Shown one piece after another: positions 1 through 7,923 of a stretch of DNA of 11,687 nt (positions are counted from its first letter, which is position 1; the number at the start of each line of letters is the position of its first letter). The translations under genes and the position numbers were made by a program. Below the pieces are notes generated by a model that was not told the DNA's origin, made no database searches, and saw nothing but the letters and a program-made list of their open reading frames with translations. Source of the DNA: Goniomonas avonlea (Eukaryota; Cryptophyceae; Goniomonadida; Goniomonadaceae); NCBI GenBank assembly GCA_003573635.1, contig QUTJ01031428.1, positions 1-11,687 on the forward strand, read 5' to 3'.

Positions 1-57
1 GACGAGCACGAGATCTGGGTTTGAACTGCAAATCTGCAAAGTTTGGGCGCGAAAGGA

Positions 58-512
58 CTACGGGAACACCTTCAAATTTACCTTCAACAGGCGCGGTTTT
101 TGCCTTTTCGGCTTCTCATCCAAATCAATCGGCCGTTGCAGGACAAAAAGTTTTCGCCGCTTTATCGACGATAACTCTGGCTGTGGTTGCTCAAGCGTCA
201 ACACACCAGCGCAAACACGCAACAGCCCAGAATGAACCCCAGTGACAGTGCCACCCCAACCATGCTCGCCGGCATCCGAGCGCACACGCACCACAAAGGA
301 GCGAGGACCAGGCCAAATAGGCTGGCCATCCCAAACAGACTCCGGAAGAGGGGCAGCCCAAAACTGAACCTCGGCAAGCACACGTGGGGGTAAATCACTC
401 AAAGACGACCACCAACCCCATGAGGGCTGGGCCGCGATCCACGCATACATGCGGCGGGTACGCAAGCGCGACACATGACCCAAGGCCAGGGACAACGAAA
501 TATAGCCCTGCG
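58..512 (-). pseudogene. RT connection and N-terminal part of RNase H, frameshifted and truncated
   Basis: After the shift near 510 the protein signal continues in another frame with GYISLSLALGHVSRLRTRRM, then a Trp-rich connection region and AEVQFW. The segment DAGEHGWGG (251-276) matches the first catalytic Asp motif of RNase H (D-x-G-x-x-GWG). Sequence resembling the second motif region (SSIKRRKLFVLQ, where related elements have SSTxREL) follows, but the expected Glu is not at its usual place. A TAG at 58-60 ends the frame before the later catalytic residues. Bases 1-57 show nothing further in this frame. The RNase H domain is therefore broken in this copy. Confidence 0.65.
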
Positions 513-1717
513 ACGCGGGCAACATGGCGCGGAGTCAGACGGCGGGATGCCAGCACAGCAGAAGCACACTCGATGAGGGCGGAGCGCCGCCGCTCCGTGG
601 CCAAAAAACGGCCTACCACAGTACTGCCATCGCAATGAACAAAGGTCGTATCGACCAACAACCCAAGTACCTCACCACGCTGGGCGGGAACCAGGGTAGA
701 CTTGGTGAAATTAACTTTCCACCCAAAATCGGTCAAATCTGACAACACATCCACGACCAACTGCGACGCAGACCGAAACCCATGTGCCGTCGGGGTGAGG
801 TCATCCATGTAACCCAACACACGATGGCCCTTGGCACGCCACCGGCCCAACATCGGGCGCATGACACGCGTGAAAACGTACGGCGCCGGGTACAACCCAA
901 ACGGGAGAACACAGAACACACAGTAAGCACCCTCGAACTCGAACCCCATGAAAGTCCAGAACTCCTCCGCCACGAGCACATGATGGTACGCAGACGACAG
1001 GTCGAGGGGGGCAAGGAAATCACCAGGCTGGAAAACATCCCGACCCTCCTTGCCCAACAGTTCCATCTTGAACCGTGTCACACGGCGCAGGAACTCATTC
1101 ACAAAACGCATGTCCAAAATTAAACGGTACTTCGATGGCCCCTTCTTGGGCGCCACCCCGAGTGGGGACACAATGTGAGGGCGCTCAGAAACACGGCGAA
1201 CTGCGCCGGAAACCAACATCGCAGCAATAGCTTTGCGAACAAAGGAAACATGATCAGCAGACTCAAAACATGAGCGATGATTGCGGAAGCAACGAAAGGG
1301 TGGAGGCCCACAGGACCCCCACTGCAGCCTGTAACCATCAGCAATGACTGACCGCACAAAAGGATCGGACACCGAGCCCCATGTCGACTCCGTGTAATGA
1401 GAACGCAACAGACCGGCAACCCGATCACCCAGCAACTGCTGGCGCGCAAACAACGCCTCAAGCGCCAACACAGCCTCAGGCAACACACCAGAGAGCAGGC
1501 CCAATGAGGCCAGAGAGACAACCTCAACAGTGCCACCACCACCGATAGTGTCACTGTCCTTGTCAGCGCTCTCAAAAATCGCAAATTCACAACCAGCCTC
1601 GTCCAACTCCGAAGGGTCCACCCACTGTGGGCCCAGTGTGGGGGAGCCCCTGCAACATCGCAATGCGCACCCGTCAACTGTGACAGGCGAGCACGAACTC
1701 GTCTCACTGGATCGACA
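395..1717 (-). CDS. Reverse transcriptase of the retrotransposon
   Basis: This is a 440-codon open frame. It lies in the same frame as the second half of Gag and is separated from it only by the TGA at 1718-1720. No ATG begins it, so expression by stop readthrough, by a non-AUG start, or by no route at all (dead copy) must be considered. The first ~120 residues have no recognisable domain. RT block motifs then follow: GVAPKKGPSKYRLILDMRFV, LDLSSAYHHV (block A catalytic Asp codon at 1001-1003), LPFGLYPAPYVFTRVMRP, GYMDDL (block C) and GWKVNFTKS. The last ~30 residues, after RRLTPRHVARVAG, are out-of-frame sequence caused by an apparent one-base insertion in a GGG run near 507-512; the true continuation is in the neighbouring frame. 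RT identity is certain. Placement in DIRS/Ngaro is likely but not proven. Confidence 0.85.
   Translation of the reverse strand, partial: CRSSETSSCSPVTVDGCALRCCRGSPTLGPQWVDPSELDEAGCEFAIFESADKDSDTIGGGGTVEVVSLASLGLLSGVLPEAVLALEALFARQQLLGDRVAGLLRSHYTESTWGSVSDPFVRSVIADGYRLQWGSCGPPPFRCFRNHRSCFESADHVSFVRKAIAAMLVSGAVRRVSERPHIVSPLGVAPKKGPSKYRLILDMRFVNEFLRRVTRFKMELLGKEGRDVFQPGDFLAPLDLSSAYHHVLVAEEFWTFMGFEFEGAYCVFCVLPFGLYPAPYVFTRVMRPMLGRWRAKGHRVLGYMDDLTPTAHGFRSASQLVVDVLSDLTDFGWKVNFTKSTLVPAQRGEVLGLLVDTTFVHCDGSTVVGRFLATERRRSALIECASAVLASRRLTPRHVARVAGLYFVVPGLGSCVALAYPPHVCVDRGPALMGLVVVFE
800..811 (-). other. YMDD catalytic motif of reverse transcriptase
   Basis: These codons encode Tyr-Met-Asp-Asp in the context GYMDDL, the block C metal-binding aspartates of the RT palm. 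Confidence 0.9.
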
Positions 1718-2609
1718 TCAGAACCGGCCGCGGCCACCACTGTGGGAGTGTCGCATCGGCCCCCCTCCGCCACGGTTGTCCCCACTGGAGGAACCACTGG
1801 GGCACTCAAAGGAGCGGTGACCTGGGGTACCACAGGAGAAACACACTGCGCCCCTGCCACCACCGGTACCACCGCGCGGCGCGAGCGCTGCACCGCCGGG
1901 TCGAGAGAAACCAAACCCACTGGCATAACCACCACCAGAGCGAGGGTGTTTAGGAGCAGACTCAGCCTTCTTGTCTTTCTGAGCCGTTTTCACCTCCTTC
2001 TTCTCCGTCTTCACCAACTTCTTGACCTTAATCCACAGAGCCTCTGACTCTGTACGGCGGGTGGCCAGGGCAGAAGCACTCAAAGACCCAAGCTCTGTTG
2101 CACGGGCCAAAGGACCTTCCTTATGATGGTCCGACAAGAACTTCTCCTCATAGGCCATGTGAAACGCGGACACAGCCTCCCACCCATAAGAATCAAGACC
2201 TGTGCCCTTGACAGCCTTATCAATGGAGTCAGCGCGAACAAGGTCAACAGAACGGGAAGAGACAAGACGGATACATCTTACGACTCTCCGCAGAGTCCTT
2301 CTCCAACAAGGACTGAGCACGAACGAGACCAAACTTGACGGTCTTGTTGTGGATATACTGGCTCTCATTTCCTTTGCGGTCGAACTTTTTGGTTTTTGCT
2401 GACTCAGTGGCACGGGCCTCATCGTCAATTGCACCGAGTCCTTCTAACGAAGAAAGGACCGCTGCGGTTGCAGCACCCTGTGCTGCCTCCGAAGCTTTCA
2501 CCCGACCGCTGATCTGGTCAACCTCAGCACTGATCTTCTGTTGGCCCGCGAGAACCTGCTGAAGGAGAGTAGCCACATCAGGTGCAGAATCCGAATCACC
2601 ACCAGGCAT
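1718..2609 (-). pseudogene. Gag-like protein with CCHC zinc knuckle, one frameshift
   Basis: The first ATG is at 2607-2609 and the frame begins MPGGDSDSAPDVATLLQQVL. The N-terminal part is hydrophilic, with an Ala/Gln-rich helical, possibly coiled-coil segment. Near 2265-2285 the protein-like signal moves to another frame, so a one-base indel is likely; the original frame stops at 2244. The second frame carries a Lys-rich segment (KKLVKTEKKEVKTAQKDKK), then a Gly/Arg-rich tail around a single C-X2-C-X4-H-X4-C knuckle, as in nucleic-acid-binding Gag proteins. It ends GGRGRF at a TGA (1718-1720). The next codons stay open in the same frame into the reverse transcriptase. The role is inferred to be packaging of element RNA. 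The upstream GTG-initiated extension to 2693 is probably not translated. Confidence 0.7.
1802..1843 (-). other. CCHC zinc knuckle of the Gag-like ORF
   Basis: The 14 codons read CFSCGTPGHRSFEC, which is C-X2-C-X4-H-X4-C, the canonical retroelement zinc knuckle. Gly/Arg-rich sequence lies on both sides, typical of RNA-binding Gag tails. Confidence 0.85.
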
Positions 2610-3075
2610 ATTAGTTGTCGAAAAAGAATGGGACAAAAAAGAAACGAGCACGCAGGCCAGGCAGCTGGCCACGAGTCCAGAGACCACCGACACGAGGAAA
2701 CGAGTGTCGCTGTCACACTGACAGCTTTAAGGTAGCGGTCTCCGACTACTGCCGATAGAAACCCCGGTGTTTCTTTGAAACCCCGTAGATTTTTGTGGCG
2801 GGGNTAATGATCTGTCTTTTAACACGACTCGGCTGAGATTTTTGCCCTTTGTGGTCGGGCAGGGAAAGATTTTTTGAGGATAGATTTTGGCCAAAAGTAC
2901 CCGGGAAAAACCTCTTTCGTGGAGGCGGTCGAAAATCTTTTAATCCCAGCGCTTGTATGCCACATCATGTGCCGACTTGTACGTCGGAAAGGAGATAAGT
3001 ACAGCGCTAAACGTTCAGAAACAGAATCCGCGTGTCATCAGTTGTCAAAGTTTTGAAACTTTTGGGGCAAGAACG
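2610..3075. other. Intergenic spacer between the retrotransposon and the repeat-protein gene
   Basis: No gene is seen. The stretch should hold the element's 5' leader or terminal repeat (to the left) and the promoter of the plus-strand gene at 3076 (to the right). It contains gaaaccccg twice (about 2757 and 2778) and AGATTTT-type motifs at 2787, 2836, 2867 and 2882. Two of these are followed by similar G-rich sequence (tttgtggcgggg and tttgtggtcggg). The single undetermined base is at 2804. The plus frame feeding the 3076 ATG stays open back to about 2953 but has no earlier ATG. I see no clear TATA box. Confidence 0.5.
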
Positions 3076-4188
3076 ATGGTGGCACCATCCTTCCCGAGCA
3101 CAGCTGCAGATCACAGATCTCGCAACACCAAGGCGAACATCTTTCACTCCTCCATTGATACTCGCACGAGGCCAATGCGCAGGCACAACATTCTTGTATG
3201 ATCTCCTTCTCCTCGTGTCACTGGAGCTGATTCTCGCAGGTGGAGCGCCCTCCAGCTGCTCCTAGCTCGCGCACGGCTCAAGAAATGATCACAGATTCGG
3301 TTGGTATGGATAACCACCGTGTTGCTAGTGTTGCAGCGCAGCTCAGCCGCTCGCGCAACTCTATTTCGAATGTCTTCAGCAACGACGACGCCCCGCGCCA
3401 TCGACCCCTACGCACGCCCCAGACAGCCATTGTCAACGAGAAGGTGGTTCCACCGAGCACTCGGTCCAACATCGAGCAGAAACGCGATGAGGTGGAGCAG
3501 AAAGCTCACGCCACTGCTCTTCAGGAGGCTCAGGATCACAGGAAGAAGACCTACAAGTCCACCGTCTTTTCAACGGACGCCGCCCAGCCGTCACGTTCGT
3601 TGCGAGTCATGAAGGAGCACATATCAGCTCAGAGAGACAAGGCCCCGAGGCCCGTTCGTACGGTTGAACAGCAGGCCGCAGACATTGCAGTGCAGCAGGC
3701 GCACGTCGCCTCAGTTGCTGCCGCCGCCCGAGCTCGGAGTGCTGCAGGTCGATCCACTGTGTTCGGCAGTCCAGTAGTGGCCCCAAAAATGATCTCCCCT
3801 GGAAAGAAGATGGTTGGTGGCCCAACCCCCACGATTCACCTTGACCACGAGGTTGGTTCCGTTGACTTTGCGGATGTTGCTCACCTTCCTCCAGGCACCC
3901 ATCAGCCACCGCAGCACGACGGAGCAAGCTTTCGACCGTGCAGCCCAGCAGTCGTACACCGACGCGACGGCCGTTGCGCGCCAAGCGCGGAGCCGCAATG
4001 CAGGATCTATCGTTCTTGGCGGCGATATTATGTTGGGACGGCCAGCAACGGCCCCGGCACGCGTGATTCTCCGCGCTCCCATGGTTCACCCCGAGGTTGC
4101 CATGGTAAACCACGCGGCGGTTCTGTCACAGGCTGGGCGTTCTCGCGTTCAGGCCCGAGGCAGTGGCAACATCCTCTCGTGGAACTGA
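3076..4188 (+). CDS. Three-exon gene for a tandem-repeat protein of unknown family (341 aa)
   Basis: Proposed exons are 3076-3195, 3240-3851 and 3895-4188. Both introns (3196-3239, GTATGA...CTCGCAG, 44 nt; 3852-3894, GTTGGT...CTCCAG, 43 nt) are phase 0. Removing them joins frames that otherwise stop or lose sense. The ATG (ACGATGG) is the first in frame. The protein is basic and rich in Ala/Gln/Arg/Ser. It has about 4.5 copies of a ~64-residue unit: an Ala/Glu/Gln-rich probable helix, an Arg-rich stretch, then a short S-x-V/I-F motif followed by Pro/Arg. The motif occurs at NIF (residues 21-23), NVF (84-86), TVF (148-150), TVF (213-215) and a diverged IVL (283-285). Both introns fall between units, so exons follow the modules. 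There is no signal peptide or membrane segment. I do not recognise the family. The layout recalls filament- or microtubule-associated repeat proteins, but that is a guess. Confidence 0.75.
3196..3239 (+). other. Intron 1 of the tandem-repeat protein gene (44 nt)
   Basis: Donor GTATGA, branch-like CTGAT and acceptor TTCTCGCAG. It contains an in-frame TGA, so its removal is needed. The join is phase 0. Confidence 0.75.
3852..3894 (+). other. Intron 2 of the tandem-repeat protein gene (43 nt)
   Basis: Donor GTTGGT and acceptor CCTTCCTCCAG. Removal joins exon 2 in phase 0 to the frame that carries the fourth full repeat and ends SGNILSWN at the TGA at 4186-4188. Confidence 0.7.
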
Positions 4189-4391
4189 ACGTACTGTATC
4201 CTCATGGATCCCACTTCGTTTGACTGCGTTGCTGTTGAGTGCAATACCAACGTCACAGACCTCTGGTCCCACAGTCGGCTAGTCGTGGCGAGAAGTCAAG
4301 CGTCTGGGACCTCAGGGTTGGGAAGCGCTACCAAGAACACACCCACGTTCACCCGGTGACGTGGTGACCTATTCACCCTGAGTTGGGTTGC

Positions 4392-4397
4392 AATAAA
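4392..4397 (+). terminator. AATAAA poly(A) signal candidate
   Basis: A perfect AATAAA lies about 200 nt after the stop of the tandem-repeat protein gene. The position is plausible for its 3' end, but the hexamer alone is weak evidence. Confidence 0.4.
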
Positions 4398-5095
4398 ATT
4401 ACGGCACTCAAGACAGCTTGAAGTCTGGCTAAATTATTTACTGGGAGGAGGGAGCACTGCCGAGCGGCGGAGGGCAGGGAGGCAGGGGCAGATGCAGATT
4501 TGCCAGACCCATCAGTGTGCGAGGCGCTCCATGTGGCTGAACATTACAAACCTGGCAACACTGGTGTCACGTCAGCGGCACCAGATGACTTCTCGCGTAT
4601 TCAGAAGCCTTGGCTGCCTATGGAATATTCCCGCACGCATCTCTCCGTTCTCTCTTGCTGTCTGAAATGTAACAAAAGTGGAGCACCGGAGACGCACACA
4701 GCGCACAACTCACAACCAACACTCAACACTCAACGCAACACACACGCGCAGAGAGAGAGACGTCTGTGGGTGTGTCATTGGCCACCAGCTGTTTGAACTC
4801 TCTCCTCCCTCCCTCCCTCCCTCTCTCGCCCTCCCTCTCTCTGCACCCCCCTCTACATCTTGATCAGACGCACCTCGTCGACAGAGGGCGGGGGCGGCGG
4901 AGGAGCGAACACACAGCATTCTGGGTGCAACGCTGGATGGTCACTTGGACCAAGTCAAGGTCACAGCTGGTCAATCAATTCTCCCAAAGAATCGGAGAGT
5001 GACACAAACAGGAACAGAACACGAGTAAGCAATGCCGCCGGCGCGACAGCCACAACGCACAACGAACAGGCACACACACCACATACGGCACGACA
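4398..5095. other. Low-complexity, mostly non-coding stretch with one possible minus-strand terminal exon
   Basis: It contains CA-rich sequence (4690-4755), a CTCC/CTCTC polypyrimidine tract (4799-4856) and a GC-rich purine run near 4885. On the minus strand, 4572-4661 follows an ATTTCAG acceptor and reads as 29 sense codons to a TGA (TARENGEMRAGIFHRQPRLL...). It could be the last exon of the minus-strand gene to the right. I could not connect the two with consistent phases. Confidence 0.35.
4799..4856. repeat. Polypyrimidine/polypurine tract (CTCC and CTCTC)
   Basis: Simple-sequence tract of C and T on the plus strand with CTCC units, and the matching GGAG tract on the minus strand. Confidence 0.8.
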
Positions 5096-5138
5096 CTGAA
5101 ATCAACAACAAGATATGAAGCGGATACAGTTGAAACAC

Positions 5139-5983
5139 GTCAGGGCAGGCAGCGAGGTCGCTGATCCACTTAGGGTCCAGTTGCTTCGGCGCGCGCTTCG
5201 ACACCTGGGGGTGATCACAATTAGCTGATAAACGCAGTCACGCCGACACGTTCTCTTCAGCGCCTGGCTCTATGATCCACCCACCCTCCGAGTTGGTCGC
5301 CAGCCGGAGTCATGAGGCCTGGAGTACGACAGAATATCCGCCGAACCCGCCAAACATCTTCTCAACATCAAAACCCAAACAAATCAACTCACAACGGACC
5401 TGAGGTTGTTGTCCTGGAGCGACGTCCACTGGGGACAGGGGGCCATACGTCGTCTCGTGAAGCCCATAATTAATTTTCTGGCGGGGAGAGTGATTGGCCT
5501 GCCATCAGTACCAAGTACGCAACCCCACACGCAGCACCACCACACACGCCAGAGCCCGCAGCCCGCCACAGTCCACACACCACGCACCACGAACACCATG
5601 CGCCAGAGCCTACAGCGCAGGCCACCGAGCACACCACGCACGACACTGGCCAGGGCCCACAGCACATGCCACAGCGCGCCACAAGTCACACAGCCACTCA
5701 CCGCACCACACCACTGCAAATTATTTCTGGAAAAAAAAATCTCAGGTCGGGCTACAGGATCAAAACACAGGATTGTGTAGCGATTTGCACACACTCGGGT
5801 GACGACCGCAGGGTCGGGGTTCGCCATTTCCGCAAGCTGAAGAGCAACATGATCAACGACTGGCCCTCGCTGAACGGTTTCTGCCAATCGGGATTCCAGT
5901 TTGCTGGTTGAGTTGACTTTGACGGCCCAGGGCCCTTGCTGCTCCGGGGCACGCGGTCCAAGTGGCTGCCGACCGTGTGACAT
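5139..5983 (-). CDS. Possible spliced gene of unknown function, partial exon model
   Basis: The exon beginning at ATG 5981-5983 reads MSHGRQPLGPRAPEQQGPWA and continues, protein-like and without repeats, to about 5790 (RLAETVQRGPVVDHVALQLA, then MANPDPAVVTRV). The frame then runs into Cys/Trp-rich nonsense over the GT-rich minisatellite, so an intron is likely from one of the GTGTGT or GTAGCC donors at 5750-5795. Candidate later exons are 5393-5428 (after CTGTCCCCAG, WTSLQDNNLRSV, before GTGAGT) and 5139-5204 (after ATCACCCCCAG, VSKRAPKQLDPKWISDLAAC, before a 43-nt intron 5096-5138). All join in phase 0. The true start may instead be the acceptor TCGGCAG just inside the ATG, making this an internal exon. 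The 3' end is unresolved. No domain is recognised. Coding is likely for the first exon and tentative for the others. Confidence 0.4.
5547..5700. repeat. Imperfect minisatellite, about three ~50-bp units
   Basis: Units starting CGCCAGAGCCCGCAG (5547), CGCCAGAGCCTACAG (5601) and GGCCAGGGCCCACAG (5648) are followed by similar CCACA/CACCACGCAC sequence. Copy spacing is 54 and 47 bp. The tract lies inside the presumed intron of the minus-strand gene and explains the long low-complexity frames on both strands. Confidence 0.5.
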
Positions 5984-6448
5984 TTAGACGGCGGTTGACG
6001 ACTCCCTGACATCCTGACACACTCCTAACACGAGGGGGTATCGTGTCATCACATGAGGCACGAGCGTGATTGCTGGCGACGATCGTGTGACATGCCTGGT
6101 GTGTCAACAATCTTGCTGGGCATATGTCGAAATAGTATGGCCCGCAACCCATAAACAGAAACGCTGGGCAACCAGACATATTGTTCAAATCATGACTGCT
6201 CCACCTCGCAGACGAACCAAAAGAACCGTGGTGTCACACACACATACACACACGGACCACCACCACCACCACTCGATAACAAAGAGAATGCGAAAGGAAG
6301 AAATCTGTCTAAACAGCCCAGCCGCGACCAGCACAAACCGCGCACGGAAGCGCCAAAGGGGAGGACGGGTCAAACTGGTTACCAATTGGAACGGGGTCCC
6401 TTCTCCGTTGTAATCAATGAGGAAAAAGTGAACCAAGCTCGAACTCAC
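5984..6448. other. Spacer or intronic sequence between two minus-strand coding exons
   Basis: No convincing gene is seen. It holds a CA run and a CCA run (6236-6272) and several possible acceptors. One option is a short terminal exon after GTAACCAG (first base 6374), reading FDPSSPLALPCAVCAGRGWA and stopping at TAG 6309-6311. That would end the gene on the right and make the next exon set a separate gene. The alternative is one gene running through. Confidence 0.35.
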
Positions 6449-7018
6449 CCGCTGCCCAAGGTCATTTCGACGAAGGAGCGCTGCGGCACGACTCGGGTTC
6501 CTGAAAGCCACTGACCCTACGTCTTCGTCCCAGTCCCCAGAGATCTTATTGCTGCTCTTTGGTGACATAAACAGCCGTGGGCTCAAATCTCGAGGAGTGT
6601 GGCCCCCCATCCACTTGACCGGCAATACGACTGGGCTCCTAGGCTCCTCTGGCTTTCTGAAGCCGTTTCGGGGAGAGAACTCCTGCTGTGGCAATGGCCG
6701 CACACTCGTATCGATTTGGTGAACCCAGTCGTCTGCACTGCCACACACAGGTCTGGGACGTGCGGCAGCCAGGGAAACCCCTCGCGCAGCTGGACCGCTG
6801 ACACCGCCACTGTAACTCCCACCAAACCCACTCTCACTCTCCTGCACAAGGCTGGACCCATTGGCAAAAGGCGAAAAATCGGGGACGGGACCATTGCTGT
6901 CACAAAGGGCACCTTGCAGGCTCGAGACAGTCTCCACGAATAATGCAGGCACCGTTCGGCAATGAGGCACTGTGACAGGTGTCAAATTGATGAGCAAAAC
7001 GCTGCCTAGAGAGAGCAT
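6449..7018 (-). CDS. Ser/Pro-rich protein of unknown function, first or internal exon
   Basis: A clean 190-codon frame runs from ATG 7016-7018 to 6449, where NDLGQR is followed by a consensus donor GTGAGT (6448). Beyond the donor the frame degrades into Phe/Trp-rich sequence over CA/CCA repeats, which supports an exon end there. The protein starts with a hydrophobic stretch (MLSLGSVLLINLTPVTVP). This could be an N-terminal signal, but it may instead be intronic: TTTGACACCTGTCACAG is a good acceptor ending at 6974. The rest is hydrophilic and probably disordered, Gly/Ser-rich then Pro-rich. It has three Ser-Pro-x-Arg/Lys-type sites (FSPRNG, LSPRLF, MSPKSS), the type phosphorylated by proline-directed kinases. 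No domain is recognised. It may belong to the same gene as the exons at 5139-5983. Confidence 0.5.
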
Positions 7019-7888
7019 GCCGCACACAGGGGAGAATGGCCAAGTTGCCAGTGATAACGATCCCGCCTCACAGAGAATGAACACATTTCACTTTGTAAAC
7101 ACGAAACAAAGGAATGTGGGTGGGTGGGAAAGAGCACCGTTCGCATCGACAAAATGCATCGCAGTGGAAACATGGCTCTAACGTTGATACCAAAACAAGT
7201 CTTCGTGAGAGCCGCAATTTTGTGGATAATAATTTGATGTTGAGTGTTAAAAAGTCCACACAGCTCTCTTAGTTCTCCACCGATTTCACTTCTGAAAAGG
7301 TTCACTTAGAGGGAGCACAGTACCCGAAGATTCAACATGGTTCTGCTCGTCTGTCAGCATTCGACTCATGTCTCAGATACACGTAGAATATCTGGGCCCA
7401 CACACACACACGCGGTCAGATAAGGTAATCCCCAGCTAGACCGACAACAATCTCAGGCTATCCAACTCTGATCTCGCCCCGTGGTGGTGTGAAATCCCCA
7501 CACGCGAAGCTATTGTCTCTGTGTGTTGGCACTATCGGTTTCTCTGATTCGGGCCCGAGTCGCTTGAGAGGAATGAGAGCAGGATTACACTAGGTGTGAT
7601 TAGATCTACAGCTGGAGCTGCTCAGATCGGGAATCGGGCTCCAAATAGTGGAGATATCACCTAGCGTGAAATATCGATAGTGCGGGCTGACGGTATGAGC
7701 CACAGTATAAGATTTGAGTTATCTGCTGTCCAATATTTCTATCCGAGGCAGCGAACAGCCGTTTGCTGTCTCTTCAAGCATGCTGCCTTCGGATCCTGCT
7801 CTTTCTGACCCTCTCACCCACCTTCTTTGACTGTTGTTAGCTTTCGCTACACTGACAATGTCTTTGGCTAACGCACACAATGAATACT
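7019..7888. other. Intergenic, nothing recognised
   Basis: Only short frames with no protein character on either strand. CpG frequency is ordinary, for example in 7470-7580. It contains a short CA run (7399-7412). It is probably upstream sequence of the minus-strand gene that starts near 7018. Confidence 0.5.
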
Positions 7889-7923
7889 GGTGACAATTTC
7901 CTAACGGTGACAATTTGCTAAAC
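7889..7923 (+). repeat. Tandem duplication of 17/18 bp
   Basis: GGTGACAATTTCCTAAC (7889-7905) is followed directly by GGTGACAATTTGCTAAAC (7906-7923). The copies are near-identical and sit at the left edge of the CpG-depleted block. Confidence 0.85.

Larger units (their letters stand above)
1..2609 (-). mobile_element. Damaged retrotransposon, probably DIRS/Ngaro order, cut by the left window edge
   Basis: Reading right to left, the element has a Gag-like ORF with a CCHC knuckle, a reverse transcriptase with YMDD, and the beginning of an RNase H. I see no aspartic protease motif (DTG or DSG) between the knuckle and RT. The RT pattern (PLGV.PKK, RLILDMR.VN, LPFGL..AP..FTR, YMDD) fits the DIRS/Ngaro/PAT group, whose members lack a protease and integrase and use a tyrosine recombinase. 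That recombinase would lie left of base 1, so the assignment is inference. The copy is damaged: one frameshift in Gag near 2270, one at the RT to RNase H junction near 510, and a TAG at 58-60 that ends the RNase H frame early. CpG is frequent here, unlike the block at 7.9-9.1 kb. Neither end was located. The 5' end may reach into 2610-2940. Confidence 0.8.

Noticed and set aside
782-1123. Plus-strand frame inside the RT gene
   Set aside because: It is the antisense shadow of the conserved RT core.
1120-1935. Long minus-strand frame over the Gag/RT region
   Set aside because: It overlaps the RT and zinc-knuckle frames, which carry clear domains. Its own translation is low-complexity Leu/Cys/Arg sequence.
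4500-4796. 98-residue plus-strand frame
   Set aside because: No ATG start, composition driven by the CA-rich tract, and no domain.
5384-5983. Single unspliced 199-residue protein on the minus strand
   Set aside because: After about 64 codons it becomes Cys/Trp/Val-rich because it translates the GT-rich minisatellite; an intron is more likely.
6185-6448. C-terminal 88 residues of the unspliced 299-residue minus-strand frame
   Set aside because: They follow a consensus GTGAGT donor and translate CA and CCA repeats into Cys/Val and poly-Trp, so they are not credible protein.
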